Positions 25,502 through 37,329 are shown, counted from the stretch's first letter. The stretch: DNA of 64,000 bases from Tetracentron sinense (GCA_015143295.1 CM026551.1:9444499-9508498); one strand, 5' to 3'. A program made the numbers and translations. Notes: generated from the sequence alone by a model not told the origin.

Positions 25502-27780
25502 TGTAAGCACCCTATTTTTGCACCCCCTTATCCCTCTTCCCGCTTCTTCAAATGCTTCAAGGTTTACCTAAGGCCCAAGCTCATTTGGCCAAACTTGTAC
25601 TCAAACAACTCAATCAAACCCAATTACTTAATTCTATTACCCAAGTCCAAGTAGCTAAGCCTAATTACCCAATTGTCTTAACCAAAACTCAATTGTTTTA
25701 GTGAAAGCCTAATTACCATAACTCAGGCCTAATTACCGTAGCTAAAGTCCAATAACCATAACCCATGACCCATCTACTAACAACCCATGATCTATAAGAT
25801 CTAGTTCACATACCCACATCCATTCAACCCATATCTAAGACCTACAAACTCAAGCCGACTTTACACTTTCCTACAAATGACCTTTTATTTTTTCTTCAAA
25901 CCCCAAATAGCCTTATTTTTGTGTTTACATGTCTTTTTGACCACCTAATCATCTCTCATCAAGTGCACACATTTTTTACTAATCAATCACATCCATTACT
26001 CTCTTACACCTCTTACAACTCATTCTTACACCTCTTACAAAATAATTAATTCTCTTACACTCCTTTTGACCACCAAATCACCTCTCATCAAGTACATACT
26101 GTTTTTATTACCCAATCACCAACCACATCCATTTTGACCAATCAATCACTTCCCTTCTTCTCACCCAACCCTATATTAATTACCAAATTGCCACAACCCC
26201 TTGAAAACTCTATAAATACAAGACTCTCACAAGTCATTTCTTTCACCTCCAAAATCCCAAGTGGAAACTCTAGCTCTTCTTCCTCTCACCCCTTATATTT
26301 CTTTTTAGTCTTAAAGAATTAGAAAAAACTAAGGTTTGTTGAGAATTCTAGGACTAAATGCCTAGAGTTCTTCACTAACTTTCTTCCTTTGTGGACTCTA
26401 AAAACTTCTCACCTCTTGAAGCATTGGAAAAGAATTCTTGGAGGAGTAGGCACTCCTCCATTTATTCTTCATCTTCTTTTTTACTTGTTTTTTTATTTCT
26501 AGTTTTTTTCTAGAACTATTTGGGAAGACCTCTCTCTTCTCAAGTTTAGTAGGGTCTCTCTACACCAATCTAATGGTGTAGAGAGACCACATCTCAAAAG
26601 AAAAGAGATGTCTTCTTTTTTTTCTTTCATGTAAATATTTCTTTTTTTTTTATGTACACATTAGTGTGGATATGGGTAGGCCCATAGAGAGTGGACGCTA
26701 AAGCTATACTTCTCTTTGTATTTTATTGTTTCATTTAGATTCTAGTCCTTCATCTAGAATCATTTGGGAAACTCATCATCACTCAAATTTTCATATTTAG
26801 AGTCTCATTACATCATTCATAATGGTGTAAAGGAACTACATTAGATGGGAGATGATGAGTTTTCATTTTCTCTACTTGTTATATTTTTTTCATTTCTTTC
26901 TTTTTCCTTCATGTTCTACTTTGAATGGGTAAATGTTGATTTATGGACTTAAAGATGACATTATCCAAAATGCCTCATACTGATCTATTATCAACATCAA
27001 TCCAACAAAATATGTATTGACAATAGACCATTTACTATTCATAATGCACACCCCTCTTTATGTCCTAAATATAATCTTTTAGCCTAACTTTTCCTTAATC
27101 TTTTTCTTGGATTAAATTTGACTTTAGTTAAGTTTGCCAAAATCCTACCTATATGAAAATCCAAAAAAAACATAATAAAATCTCAAAATACCAAAAACAT
27201 TATAAAATCTCAAAATACCAAAAAAATCTATTAATACAAAAAGAGCAAAAACATACTTACTAGGATTTTTTGACCTTGGTTAGCTTACCTAATCATAGTT
27301 AATACCCTTCTAACCGCGGTTAGACCTAAACCTTGCAACTCTAGCCTTTGGCTAGACCCTTGACTACCCTATGCACACACACTCACCCTTAGCCTTGGCA
27401 CGGGCTCATGTGCCAGAACTACGCTCGGTCTGATCTCACGCCAATGTGAGTACGTAGGCAACCCAACCCGGGTTCGACCCTATCCCATCTCGCTTTCTAT
27501 CTTTCTTGAATTAGCATTCGATTAAACACTTAGGCATCTTAATTAATATTGAGATTAAATTAACTTAAATTTAGGGAGTAAGTAACCATTGCAAAATGGG
27601 GGTCCTAGGGTGCTTAACACCTTCCCCAGGACTTAATCGAACCACTTACCCTAAATCTGAATGGACCATTTGCCTTATCCAAACAAACAAATACCCGAGA
27701 CCTATCTCTTAGAATGAATAGGTGGCAACTCTCAGTCAAACACATAATGTGAAAGTGGGTAGGAAAATCTCATGCTCACA
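25502..27780 (+). mobile_element. Solo LTR, probably Ty3/gypsy, 2.28 kb
   Basis: Begins TGTAAGCACCCTATTTTTGC and ends CATGCTCACA, with the 5-bp TSD CCTTC at 25497-25501 and 27781-27785. A TATAAATA box lies at 26211-26218. The conserved tail region GGTCCTAGGGTGCTTAACAC is near 27600. No internal domain follows, so the element was lost by LTR-LTR recombination or this is an intact LTR alone. Strand is inferred from the TATA and tail order. Confidence 0.8.
26553..26588. repeat. 15-bp perfect hairpin inside the solo LTR
   Basis: GGTCTCTCTACACCA pairs exactly with TGGTGTAGAGAGACC across a 6-nt loop, about 340 bp downstream of the TATA box. It would be transcribed in the R/U5 region of an active element. 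Confidence 0.75.
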
Positions 27781-27785
27781 CCTTC

Positions 27786-28677
27786 CGCTAGGCGGAATGC
27801 ATTCGCGCAAACAATCATTCTACTAATAATAATATTTTAAATATATTACAATTCAATCCACAAAGCCTTTTAATTTTAATTAAAAATTTATTTATTAAAA
27901 TACATTAATATTAATCAGATTCAAATCTTGAACAGGTTCAAATCTTGAACAAATACTCGAATTCAAATTCTTGAATATTCAAAATTTGACGGATCTTGGA
28001 TCAGATTCGAAATCTGTCACATTTTTTAGATTTGTATATTATATATAAATTTAACGGTGAAAAAATATGGCTTTTTTGAAATTAATACCAAACTATATGA
28101 CATTCTATAATTATGGAAGATATTTTCTTTTGCAAAATTGCCACAAATTCACTATAATTATAGGAACACCACCCACATTGAACGTGCGTGATCTTTTAGG
28201 CTATGTTCTTTTGCTGGAACTTTACATTAATATTTTAGGAACAAGATGCAAGAGTCTAAGAGGAGAGAGAAGAGGGTTTCTAACTCTTTTATACAATGAT
28301 ATCTTAGATTTATCAGGTTCAGTTTAATTAAAAGTTCTACATTTATGGAACTTAAAATATTCAAAATTTTTGATGGAATTTGAAAGTTCCATATTTGTAG
28401 ATCATTTGCACTCTATGAAATAATATAGTTTTAGATATTATAAGTAAAATTAGTTGTGAAACAAAATTCTATGCTTTAAAAGTTTCACCAAAAGAACGGA
28501 CTCTTGGAGTTTCACGCATTGCATGAACTCTAACAGCCCCATATATATATAGGACGCGCATGACAGTATTATGCATTCCATGGGTCATAACCACTATAAA
28601 TCACCAACAAAGGACGCCCACAATGTATATGTATGTTTTGTCTTTGATTTAAGATTTACAAGAGAATAATTTTGAGC
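27786..28677. other. AT-rich spacer
   Basis: Right-hand remains of the elements split by the solo LTR (CGCGCAAAC near 27803; TCAAATCTTGAAC repeated at about 27921-27950), then nothing recognisable. An 86-residue frame at 28067-28327 has no known domain. Confidence 0.35.
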
Positions 28678-28905
28678 CGGAGCTCTGCTTCACGGCGTTG
28701 ATGCGGAGCTCCCTTTTTTATACTATAAGTGTGGCATGTTTGTAATTATTGATAGAGGTTAGGGTAATTTTGCAACACATTATATTTACACATTTGCCAC
28801 CTGATAGTGTAAAAAGCTCTGCACAACATGATGAAGCAGAGTTCCTCTTTATATTTAAACAACATGATGAAGCAGAGCTCCTCTTTATATTTAAACTGGA
28901 TTTAC
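28678..28905. mobile_element. GGAGCTC-type MITE, best-preserved copy
   Basis: Opens CCGGAGCTCTGCTTCA and contains TTTGTAATTATTGATAGAGG, TTTTGCAACACAT and GATAGTGTAAAAAGCTCTGC. A 47-bp segment (ACATGATGAAGCAGAG plus TCCTCTTTATATTTAAAC) is tandemly repeated near the right edge (about 28826-28903). Relatives are at 23321, 45330, 3385 and a fragment at about 17195-17250. Confidence 0.6.
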
Positions 28906-29287
28906 AATAGTTATCAATTATTATGAATTGCAATAATCATTGTCCTTATTATTTTGAGAAATGCTATAAGACCGTTGGTCGTAGAGAAATCCATGATCGT
29001 TTTAAAGGAGACAAAATACTTTTCCTAAAGTGTTCATTACTTGTTTATCTAATAAATTTTTATTTATTTTACTTGAGTCAAGTTTTGTGAGTGTACCATG
29101 CAATTCTAATGATTGAAAGTAAGATTACCTGAAGCAAGTTATTTTACTAAAGAAGGAAGGAAAAGTAATGAACTGGGTAGACAAGTTAGGAGACTTTAGG
29201 GCATCCCAAGATTTTTGATACCCTAATATGGTATCTCTTTGGGGACGTTATTTTTTGTTGACAATGATCATAGTAAAAGAAAATGTA

Positions 29288-29450
29288 GCCTCTTTTTTTT
29301 TGGGTAATCGATATCATTTACCTACGTCAGTAGAGTCAGTCGATCAAAAGTTAGCATGGGCAGTGGAGCTCTTGCCGCGGGGGTGATTGGATTCCTAGAC
29401 CTTCCCCTTGGAAGGCCACACCCCTACCACTCAGCCTCTTACCTATTTGA
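29288..29450 (-). mobile_element. tRNA-derived SINE, copy 2
   Basis: On the minus strand it starts near GGCTGAGTGGTAGGGGTGTG (box A), has box-B-like GGTCTAGGAATCC about 30 nt on, then a unique body ending GTAGGTAAATGATATCG and an A8 tail. Shares body and tail with 21066-21212. Confidence 0.65.
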
Positions 29451-29697
29451 AGACAAAATGAAATTGTACGTACTGAACAACATGCCAGTCATAAGGTGCC
29501 ATATAGATGATTGATTATTCATATCGTTAAACCAACACCCCTGTTACGCAACATATCAAGGTCCTTGCATGCCATACTTGTTTTTACATTTTAAGCTACA
29601 TGGTTGAAAATAGTACTTCCATTTAATAGGAAGCTAAATGCCACGTTAAAACTTCAAATTATAGTCACACATGCAGTGAAAATTTAGGAGAGCAGGT

Positions 29698-30290
29698 CAT
29701 AATATGAATCGGTAGTTAATTCCTCTATTCAATTATTTTGCTTCTTATTGTTGTTGCATATTTCGTTGGTATAAATCTTCTTTTTGTTTCACCAGCCTCT
29801 AGTGAGTTAGAGACAGAGTTCGAAAAGATAAAATCTTTGATGATTCCATCAAATTTGATTGAGTTGCAAAAAGATCTTAACAGGTATCCTACATCTGAAC
29901 TGAATTAATTCTTGTTGAAAATATCTATTTGTAGTTGCTCCGGAACAATTAAGAGATTTTCTAGTAGAAATATGAGGTTATGCTTCTGGTGGACATAATA
30001 TGAATCGGTAGTTAATTCCTCTATTCAATCATTTTGCTTCTTGTTGTTGTTGCATATTTCGTTGGTATACATCTTTTTTTGTTTCACGCCTCTAGTGAGT
30101 TAGAGGTAGAGTTTGAAAAGATAAAATCTTTGATGATTCCATCAAACTTGATTGAGTTGCAAAAACATCTTAATAGGTATCTTACATCTGAACTGAATTA
30201 ATTTTAGTTGAAAAAATCTATTTCTAGTTGCTCCGGAACAATTAAGAGATTTTCTAGTAGAAATATGAGGTTCTGCTTCTAGTGGAAACA
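29698..30290 (+). repeat. Tandem 296-bp duplication containing an exon-like unit
   Basis: Copies start at 29698 and 29994, roughly 95% identical by eye, with a truncated third start near 30288. Each holds an 88-nt segment (29796-29883 in copy 1) bounded by TTTCACCAG and AG|GTATCC that reads as open protein ([14 protein letters not shown], then [12 protein letters not shown]). In copy 2 the acceptor AG is lost (TTTCACG). It looks like one exon of a gene fragment that was captured and then duplicated; the parent gene is not recognised. Confidence 0.65.
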
Positions 30291-30383
30291 TGATCGGGAG
30301 TTCCTCTATTCAATCATTTTGCGTATGACCTAAGAGATCTACATTTTTTTTCTTTATGAATATCCTAGAATCCTCATCATCGG

Positions 30384-30525
30384 CTAGACCTAAGAGATCT
30401 TTTTGGAGTTGAAGGATCTATGACTGGTGATTAGGGGGTATGACCTCATCGGTAGACCTACTAGATCTTTTCAGAGTTGAAGGATCTTCAGCTGGCGATT
30501 AGGAGGTATGATTTGCATTGATAAG
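30384..30525. repeat. Two diverged ~70-bp units
   Basis: TAGACCTAAGAGATCTTTTT and TAGACCTACTAGATCTTTTC begin units about 71 bp apart. Both continue AGAGTTGAAGGATCT(A/T) and GGCGATTAGG-like sequence. Confidence 0.55.
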
Positions 30526-30589
30526 TCTTCTCGTTGTAATATTAAGTGTTATCATTTGATTTTTGCTCAGTTGGTCTGGGGGTAAGGGT

Positions 30590-30672
30590 ACCCTTTTTTT
30601 TTTTTAACTAACTGGTAAGGGTGCGGCCAAACCCCCTTCCCCCACTTTGTGGCTTTTATGAAAAAAAATAGA
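30590..30672 (+). mobile_element. 3' end of a LINE/SINE-like retroposon
   Basis: GTAAGGGTGCGGCCAAACCC, CTTCCCCCAC, GGCTTTTATGA and an A8 run. The same tail occurs at about 54394-54470 (GTAAGGGTCCATGCCAAACC...GGCTTTTATTAAA). Only 3' ends are visible. Confidence 0.4.
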
Positions 30673-30927
30673 TTTCTCTTGAGAGAATATGATTCTTTTT
30701 TTTTCTTTTTGATCTGTGAAGGGCTATTTGGCCACTGAGCTAAGTTAAATATGTTGGATTAAAATACCCGCTACAGGGACTTTAACAATATCCTATTTGA
30801 CTATAGAGGCTCAAAACATTAAATAGTCAGACTCCACTCTACTCAAGTGCTCTCACGGCTGGTGTCACTGCTTTCAGTTCAACCTAGTAAAAGGAAACGA
30901 GATCCCTGTATTCACATCATAATCACC

Positions 30928-31145
30928 AAAGCGAGAAGCAAAAATGCAAAGTGAGAAGCAGTCATATATTTGACTTTGCCTTACATGAGATATGCATAGA
31001 GAACTAGGACCCTAAGTTTTGATACAGTAATGTTTGCAGCAGGAGTTGTACACTTTAGGCTGTAAACTTGGATCTATCCCATTATGTACGAGATGAATAG
31101 CCCTCTTTTACCACTAAATAGAACATGATGAAAGTGAGCATATCA
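30928..31145. repeat. Dispersed repeat shared with 53872-54145
   Basis: Both loci share GCGAGAAGCAAA, TTACATGAGATAT, GGATCTATCCCAT-like sequence, AGATGAATAGCCC and a final GATGAAAG(T)GA. Identity is moderate. The unit was not found to have TIRs. Confidence 0.5.
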
Positions 31146-31539
31146 TCCTAATACATAGCTTCCCCATAACTACAATCCAAACACTTTTTTTTTTTTTTGG
31201 GTAACTAAACACATTACATGATGGTCGAACGTTCAAATAGACGAGAAACATGCTTTGCCCAGCAAATTGTGTTTCTCATTCATTTTTTTTACATTTGTTT
31301 TAGTTTCCTTTCATGGACAAATAGAAATCATGACACTATATCTTTCTCTTTTAATTGTTTTTGGAAAAGTTGGGGATATGGAAAAGAATTTTGAGACTAT
31401 GGACCCATTCAACATCAACTCCTTTGATAATCTATTCCTAGAAATGAATTGATTCCCAGATTTCTAGATTCTCATAATCGCCTTCATTCAAAGAACTCGT
31501 TTGAAAGTAGTTAGTTAGAATATATTACAAAGAGATGGG

Positions 31540-31690
31540 TGGTAGGAGTGGCAGTGGTGGTGGAGAGTGTTGTGGTAGTGGCGCTGTGGTGGTGGGGAAG
31601 GTAGGGGATGGTGTGCGTGGGGTTTGTGGTGGTAAAGGGTGAATGATGCGGGTAATGGGGATGGTGGAGGAGGGTGGGGTGGGGTGGCAA
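31540..31690 (+). repeat. G-rich GTGGTGG tract
   Basis: About 150 bp of GGTGG/GGAGG/GGGTGGGG sequence with many spaced runs of three or four G, for example GGAGGAGGGTGGGGTGGGGT near its right edge. Capable of G-quadruplex folding. The complementary frame is an artefact of composition (Pro/Thr/His only). Confidence 0.7.
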
Positions 31691-31699
31691 CAAGGTTTA

Positions 31700-32570
31700 G
31701 TCACCGAAATTTTGGTAATTCCGGAACTAGGGACCGAAACGAAAATTTATGATATTTTAGAATATCGACCGAAATCTAGCCTTTTTCGCATTATTGTATT
31801 TAAATAAAATAAACTTCCAAAATTTCCCACTACATTCTTTATATATAGTCTTGCAATTATAACATAAAGATTATACATTTGAATAGAGTATAGTGCTAAC
31901 ATACTAATAAAATTAACTATCACAGTTTCAAATTAAAAATAGTTAGTGAAGAAGTATCATCATCCACCATTTCTGTTTTGAGCAATGAGTAGTTTGTTAG
32001 TCAGTTACCACACTGAATGTTTGGCAGTCTCCAAGTTATACAAAATTTCCTACATAGGGGATTCATCCTCTATGAGGAACAAACTCTTAACACCCCTCCT
32101 TTTGGGCAGGTGTGTGGATATGTATATAACATTAATCACTATGTGCTATAATTATGTTGGGCTTGAGCCTATAGCTCAATCCGACAGTGATCGTCGCAAC
32201 CATTCTACCAAGAGAAAAAAAAAAGTTCGAATTTGTAAATAAAATAAATGAACATGCTTATGGTTTTAACCAACTCTTAATCATGTTTCGAAAGAAGAAA
32301 AATTTTCTATAATTCTTTGGATTGATAGTTATTTTGGTAATAAAAAATATTTTTCATGCATTTGGTTAGTCTCAGTGCCGATTTTTCTCTAGCATCACAT
32401 AACTCAAACACTGTTATATATCTATTGTGATTTCTCCTCATCTATGACTTAATCCAGAACCACTCTCTCAACTTGAGACACACCTTTGCCATTTGAGCCG
32501 AGAGACACATTTGCATTATTGTGTTGTATTTGTGCGCTAGAGCGCCAATGTGTTTTATTATAATTTATTG
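31700..32570. other. Spacer, nothing recognised
   Basis: AT-rich, no supported gene or element. ACCGAAA words at 31705-31775 are locally repeated. Confidence 0.35.
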
Positions 32571-32586
32571 GAAAGTGAAAAAGAAA

Positions 32587-32874
32587 GGCCTAGGATTGTC
32601 TCTGGCGCCGGAAAGGGTTTATCACAGGGTTCCATAGAACAGGGGACAAGTGGTGGAGAAGTCAAAATCATGGGACCCATGATTTTGACTTCTCCACCCA
32701 TAATAAGACATGTGGTGATAAGTGTGTGAGAATAAAGGGGAGAGATATCAAATGGGGAGAAGTCAAAATAATGGGGAGAAATGAAATTACTTCTCCCCAT
32801 TTATATGCCAACTGTCACACAATGTATGGAACCCCGAAAGCCCTTTCTGGCTTTGCCAGAGACAATCGGAGACC
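32587..32874. mobile_element. Mutator-like MITE with perfect 9-bp TSD
   Basis: 288 bp with TIRs GGCCTAGGATTGTCTCTGGC and inverted GGTCTCCGATTGTCTCTGGC, flanked by AAAAAGAAA at 32578-32586 and 32875-32883. Inside, 32653-32697 is a 45-bp palindrome (GTGGAGAAGTCAAAATCATGG and its complement around one central A). A partial copy is at 18012-18190. Confidence 0.85.
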
Positions 32875-32899
32875 AAAAAGAAAATATGATTGGTTGATG

Positions 32900-33900
32900 A
32901 GCCATTTTTTTCCTTTGAAAAAATGAGTCCACCATTAACTCCACACTTCAGGTTGATAAGAGCTGAATACTAACTAGCTAATACACGACAATGAATGAGT
33001 ATAGAGCTCGGTAACCTATTTAATTGTAAAACAGAAAACCCAAACTCATTAACCAATTTTGTTTAAAAATTATTTTATTTTTGGTCGGCAAAATCTATTA
33101 GTTGGTCGGTGGTTCGATACGAGGGGGCTTACGTACTGGTGCCTCACTATAGGTGAGCTTATCAACCATTAATACCCTTTTCTTACAAGGACTCCATCCA
33201 AGGTTAATTTCCCATAGAGCACGCTACATACCATCCAAGTGATTAGGCCTATCTGTATGCCTATTTAATTTGGTTTAGATTATTGTAGTACAAAGCGATT
33301 ATGCTGCTAACCGTTATTATAGTAGTAAGTGATTATGTTCATAAGCGTTGTCATGAATAAGAATTGTTAATAAGCAGTCACAACTATAATCCTAATTTGG
33401 TTGGCACTCTTTTAATAAACGATTATCTAGTTATTTTTTAAAATATATTTTGATTATTTTGAAAAAATAAAATAATATTTGAAAAAATCTCTTTCAAGCT
33501 TGATGATCTTATAAGCTTTAATGGGTACAATTTTGGATGCTTACAATAATTTTACATATGATCTTAAAAGTGTATAAACAGTTATACTCCACAATAATTA
33601 CCCCTAATTGGATTAGCTGGATTATGGAATCACCTTTTGTTTTCATAATCACTAATGATGAGTCAAACCAATTAACCAAATACTTATGGGAACATAATTG
33701 ATTATATAAACCAAACGAGTACGCAGTTATAAAAAAAAAAGTAATAAAAAAAGAAAATGGCAGTGCATGCAGTTATCAAAAAAATAATATATGAATTAAA
33801 TTTCAAAAAGAAAATACATAGACTTCCACAGTCCACCCCACAACACAAAAAAAAAAAAAAAAAAAGGTTTTCCAATTTTTATTTTATATTTAAAATTAAT
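32900..33900. other. AT-rich spacer downstream of the RING E3 gene
   Basis: Contains a run of about 22 A near 33848-33868. No element ends recognised. Confidence 0.35.
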
Positions 33901-33904
33901 CGAT

Positions 33905-33910
33905 TTTATT
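33905..33910 (-). terminator. Candidate polyadenylation signal of the RING E3 gene
   Basis: AATAAA on the minus strand, 93 nt past the stop codon at 34003, with an AT-rich stretch following. A plausible near-upstream element for 3' end formation. Confidence 0.45.
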
Positions 33911-34002
33911 GATTTTTCACTTTTTCTTCTTCAACCAATTACCTGTACTTCTCCGGTTCTCCGGCTAATTTGGGCCTGAAACTTGGGACTTGGGGCTTGG
34001 GC

Positions 34003-35249
34003 CTATGAGAAATAGACTTCAACGCTAGCACTTCTGAGAGAGTGACAAAGGGGACAGGCTTCAACGGCGGTGTCACAAACTGTACAAAGGCAGAGATGCC
34101 GACACGGCAACAGCACCATAGACGCAGCTCGTTTCCGACACGCCTTACACGCCGGTCCCGAAGACACGACTCTTTCCGGATCGATGTAAGCCGACTCGGC
34201 GTCTTCAGCTTGTCCCTCGCCACCTCCTACCTCTTCCCTCTTATCCTGTGCACCCCCACCCATCATAGCTTCTTGTAGCTGTCCTTGTAGAGACACTGCT
34301 GTCGCCTCTTGTTCTCTGGCTTTGACTTGCCAAACCTGCGCCTCCACTCTAAATTGCGCCACTCGCTCTTGCAGCTCGGCGTTCCGGCGCGCTGCTTTCT
34401 CTACCTCGGCGTCTTTCTCTCTCAGTCTCCGAGCCGCTGATTCTTCTGCTGAACCCAACAGTGCACGGTAGTGTCTCTCTCGTGTCTCCGCTAATGTACG
34501 CCTCAACTGATCCCCCTGCACAACAACCCGCCATTAAAGAATCAGAGAAGAAAGAGATTGAGGAATCGAGAAGTAACAAAAAAAAAAAAACCATCTGAGA
34601 TCGGATAAAATTAGTGCCTGGGCTTGAAGGAATTGGTCGATTTCGTCTCTCTGTTGTTTGATTTGGGCCGTGAGATCTTCTGAAAGAAAGGATGAGAGAT
34701 TCGAAGAGGGAAGAACCAGACTCTGTTGTTGTTGTTGCTGTTGTTGGTCTCCGAAAGCCAAACGAAGACCAGTGGAGACGACGTTTGGTTGGTGGTTTTG
34801 AATTTGAGCGAGGTTTAGTAGCGTCTGTGGATGAGGCTGATGTTGCAGAGAGAACAGGTTGATCGGAGCAACTTCTCTTACCCTCTTGCGTGGATTAGCG
34901 TCCACTGTAGACAACACCATAGCCATTTTAGAGACAAACCCATCTGAATTCAGACACCCCAAATCTGCAAACATGGCGCAGAGAAATCGAAGAAAAAAGG
35001 AAACCCCTTCTCACCTCCATTGTTGAAGAACATATTGGATTGATCGAAATATCCACTTGGTTGTGGTTGCAACGAATAATCGCTTCCAAGCGCGTTCTTT
35101 AGGTCTTGCCCGCTTCTGCAAACATCAAACCCATTAAAATGAGACAAGGAAAAACAGATTAACGGGGAGAGATTGGGGGTGTAATGGAGAGAGATTTCAG
35201 ACCTGTTGAAGAGTAAAATATTAGATGGGTATTGAGCTTGAACGGCCAT
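34003..35249 (-). CDS. BOI-type RING-finger E3 ubiquitin ligase (4 exons)
   Basis: Member of the plant BOI/BRG family, RING E3 ligases known to act in stress, cell-death and gibberellin responses. Exons on the minus strand are 35249-35203, 35115-35015, 34943-34618 and 34515-34003, giving 328 aa. A second in-frame acceptor lets exon 3 start at 34964 (335 aa), but that leaves a 50-nt intron. Seen: the family N-terminus MAVQAQYPSN; a basic NPRKRVRE patch; eight Gln in a row at about 116-123; a helical region rich in Glu, Arg and Gln (about 143-245) that looks like a coiled coil; and a C-terminal C3HC4 RING starting CKACRKR at about 281, with CRHLCLC and closing CPLC, then SASVEVYFS at the very C-terminus. 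The intron between exons 3 and 4 begins with GC (34616-34617) and ends with AG. CT/GA-rich tracts lie upstream. Which BOI/BRG paralogue this is cannot be settled here. Confidence 0.93.
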
Positions 35250-36400
35250 TGGGGACAATAAAGGAAGGAAATACAGAGAGAGAAAGAGATGGGTATATAA
35301 AGGTGGAGATTAAGCGCAGGCTAATTATGGTGCACACATGAGAAGCATGAGAGAAAGAGATGCCCCAAATCAAGGCGGACTGTTCAATGAATGGAAAGAA
35401 GGAATCGAAAGCAATGAATAATGCCTGAGAGAGAGTCTCAAATCTTCTCCACTTTGTTTTCACCAACGTCTCTTTTGTTTGCTTTTCTTTCTTATTATTA
35501 CTCTCACCCACACAAACACCACATTGAGAATGAGAAAGAGAAAGAGACAGAGAGATGCGATATTCTCCTTCTATATATCTCTCTCTCTCTCTCCCTCCTT
35601 TGCTTCAATTCTTGTTCTTGTGTAGGTTGGCTTTTCTTGGGTTTCAAAAAGAGAGGCTAATCTTCCATTAATTTAATGTCTGATTAGAGGGAGAGAAGTG
35701 CTGGCGTTGTTGAATGTTGATGTTGTTGTTGTTGGGTTGTGCAGGTCGTTGCCGCTGGGATTGTTTTTATATGCCCCATACTCCTCTCGCCAGCTTCTTC
35801 TCTCTCCTGTTTATAGTTTTAGAGAGAGAAAAAAAAAAAGATTAAATCACAGAATTTTTTTATTTTTTTTTATTTTAGCCTAGGAATTTCTCTCTCTCTC
35901 TCTCTATATATATATATTTTTTTTATTTTTTCACAAATATTTTTCTTAGTTTTTTTTCACCACAAAAGTTTTCTATTTATCTAATTATCTCTCTTTTCTT
36001 TAATTTCTTAGATTTTCAATTTTCTTGGTTGTGGGTTTATAATTTAGAGAGGAAGACAAGAAAAAAAAATACATTTTTGCTGGTTTTTTTTTTTTATCAC
36101 CAATAACTTTTCTCACAATTTGTTTTACATTTTCCTTGGTTTTCACCATGAAAATTCTCTCTCTCTATCTCTTTTTTCTCTATCTTTAAGTTTTCTTTAA
36201 AGAAAAAAAAAAAAGGATTTGTGGTTTATAATTTTAGAGAGGAGCATAAAAGAAATGATTTTTCTTTTTCTCTTTTTACTATTTTAGGTTTAGTTTTTTC
36301 AACCTAAACGTTTCTTGGTTTTGAAGATTCAAGCTTTCAACAGCTCCATTCCTTTTCCCTCCTCATTCCTTTTCTTAGAAAATAAAGAAGGGAAGGGTAA
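35250..36400 (-). promoter_or_regulatory. Upstream region of the RING E3 gene with CT/GA tracts
   Basis: On the + strand this stretch carries long CT runs (about 35577-35596 and 35889-35907) and many T and A runs, which read as GAGA on the gene strand. Candidate TATA-like words on the gene strand lie at about 35294-35303, 35567-35575 and 35764-35772; none stands out as the core promoter, and the first would leave almost no 5' UTR. No coding sequence was recognised. Confidence 0.35.
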
Positions 36401-36663
36401 TAAGATTACTTTCTCCCACCTAATTGCTTGGTTGTTAGTTAAGCTTGTGTTCTTCTCCAAATCTAGTTTTTGATAAATTCCTCCTTAAGACCATGTCAAT
36501 GACTAATGTAGCCTTTTCACCCTTTATTTAGGCGCACTAGGAGATTCCAATTGAAAACTGATTCTGTTATAACAATGCCCTTTTAAATCACTAATATGAA
36601 TTTGCAACTTTCATGCATCATTAAGGTAACCTTTTTTTTTCATTTCACAACCCTCCATGGTCC

Positions 36664-37327
36664 TAGGGTTGTAAGTGATTCGGGATGGATTTGGTTATAG
36701 CCAATTCCATCATATCAAAAATTCAACACATCCAAATTCGATTTGAGATGTGTTGGATTGTGAATTGCCCATTCGATTCGATTTTTTTTTATCAAGATTC
36801 GAATTTGATATGATAAATACTATATCTTTATAAATTAATATTTTAATTACAAAATTAAAAGATTACGTGCGATGCACGTGAAAGCGAGGGGAAAGAGTTA
36901 ACCACGGTTAATAGGAGTTAAAAGGGACACGTGTTAACCCGCTCGTGTGACTCCCCAAATTCAATCACGATTGACTGTGATTCTATTTTTTAAATAGATA
37001 GATGAGCGTAGTTTGGGAATTAAAGTAAAATATTAAATTAAAGTTTTGTTTTATATAATGGTAGTTTAGGAATTTAGAAAATTCAGGCTACGCCTGCCTC
37101 TCCCATTATAATAGTAAAGAAGTATATAGATATTGTTATTGTTGTTATTATTATTTATATAATACAATCAATTCCAATTTTAATCGGAACATATCGTTAG
37201 AAATCTAATTTGATTATAATCGTATTAAAGATTTCTAATGTGTATTTGATCCGACAGATCTATAGTAGGATCAAATCCAGTCTATCAAATCATATTCGAA
37301 TCTTGATTCGATCCATTGATAGCCCTA
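36664..37327. mobile_element. Decayed hAT element with partial module
   Basis: 664 bp from TAGGGTTGTAAGTGATTCGG to GATCCATTGATAGCCCTA. Flanks CATGGTCC and GATGGTCT match at six of eight bases. Inside, 36895-36945 is a fragment of the CACGTGTCCC module (TTAACCACGGTTAATAGG, GGGACACGTG). Confidence 0.55.
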
Positions 37328-37329
37328 GA

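Noticed and set aside
31511-31693. Open frame of Pro, Thr and His repeats on the minus strand
   Set aside because: It is the complement of a low-complexity G-rich tract; the composition alone explains it.
34293-35303. TATATAAAGG at 35294-35303 as the TATA box of the E3 gene
   Set aside because: It would leave a 5' UTR of about 15 nt; kept only as one of several weak candidates.
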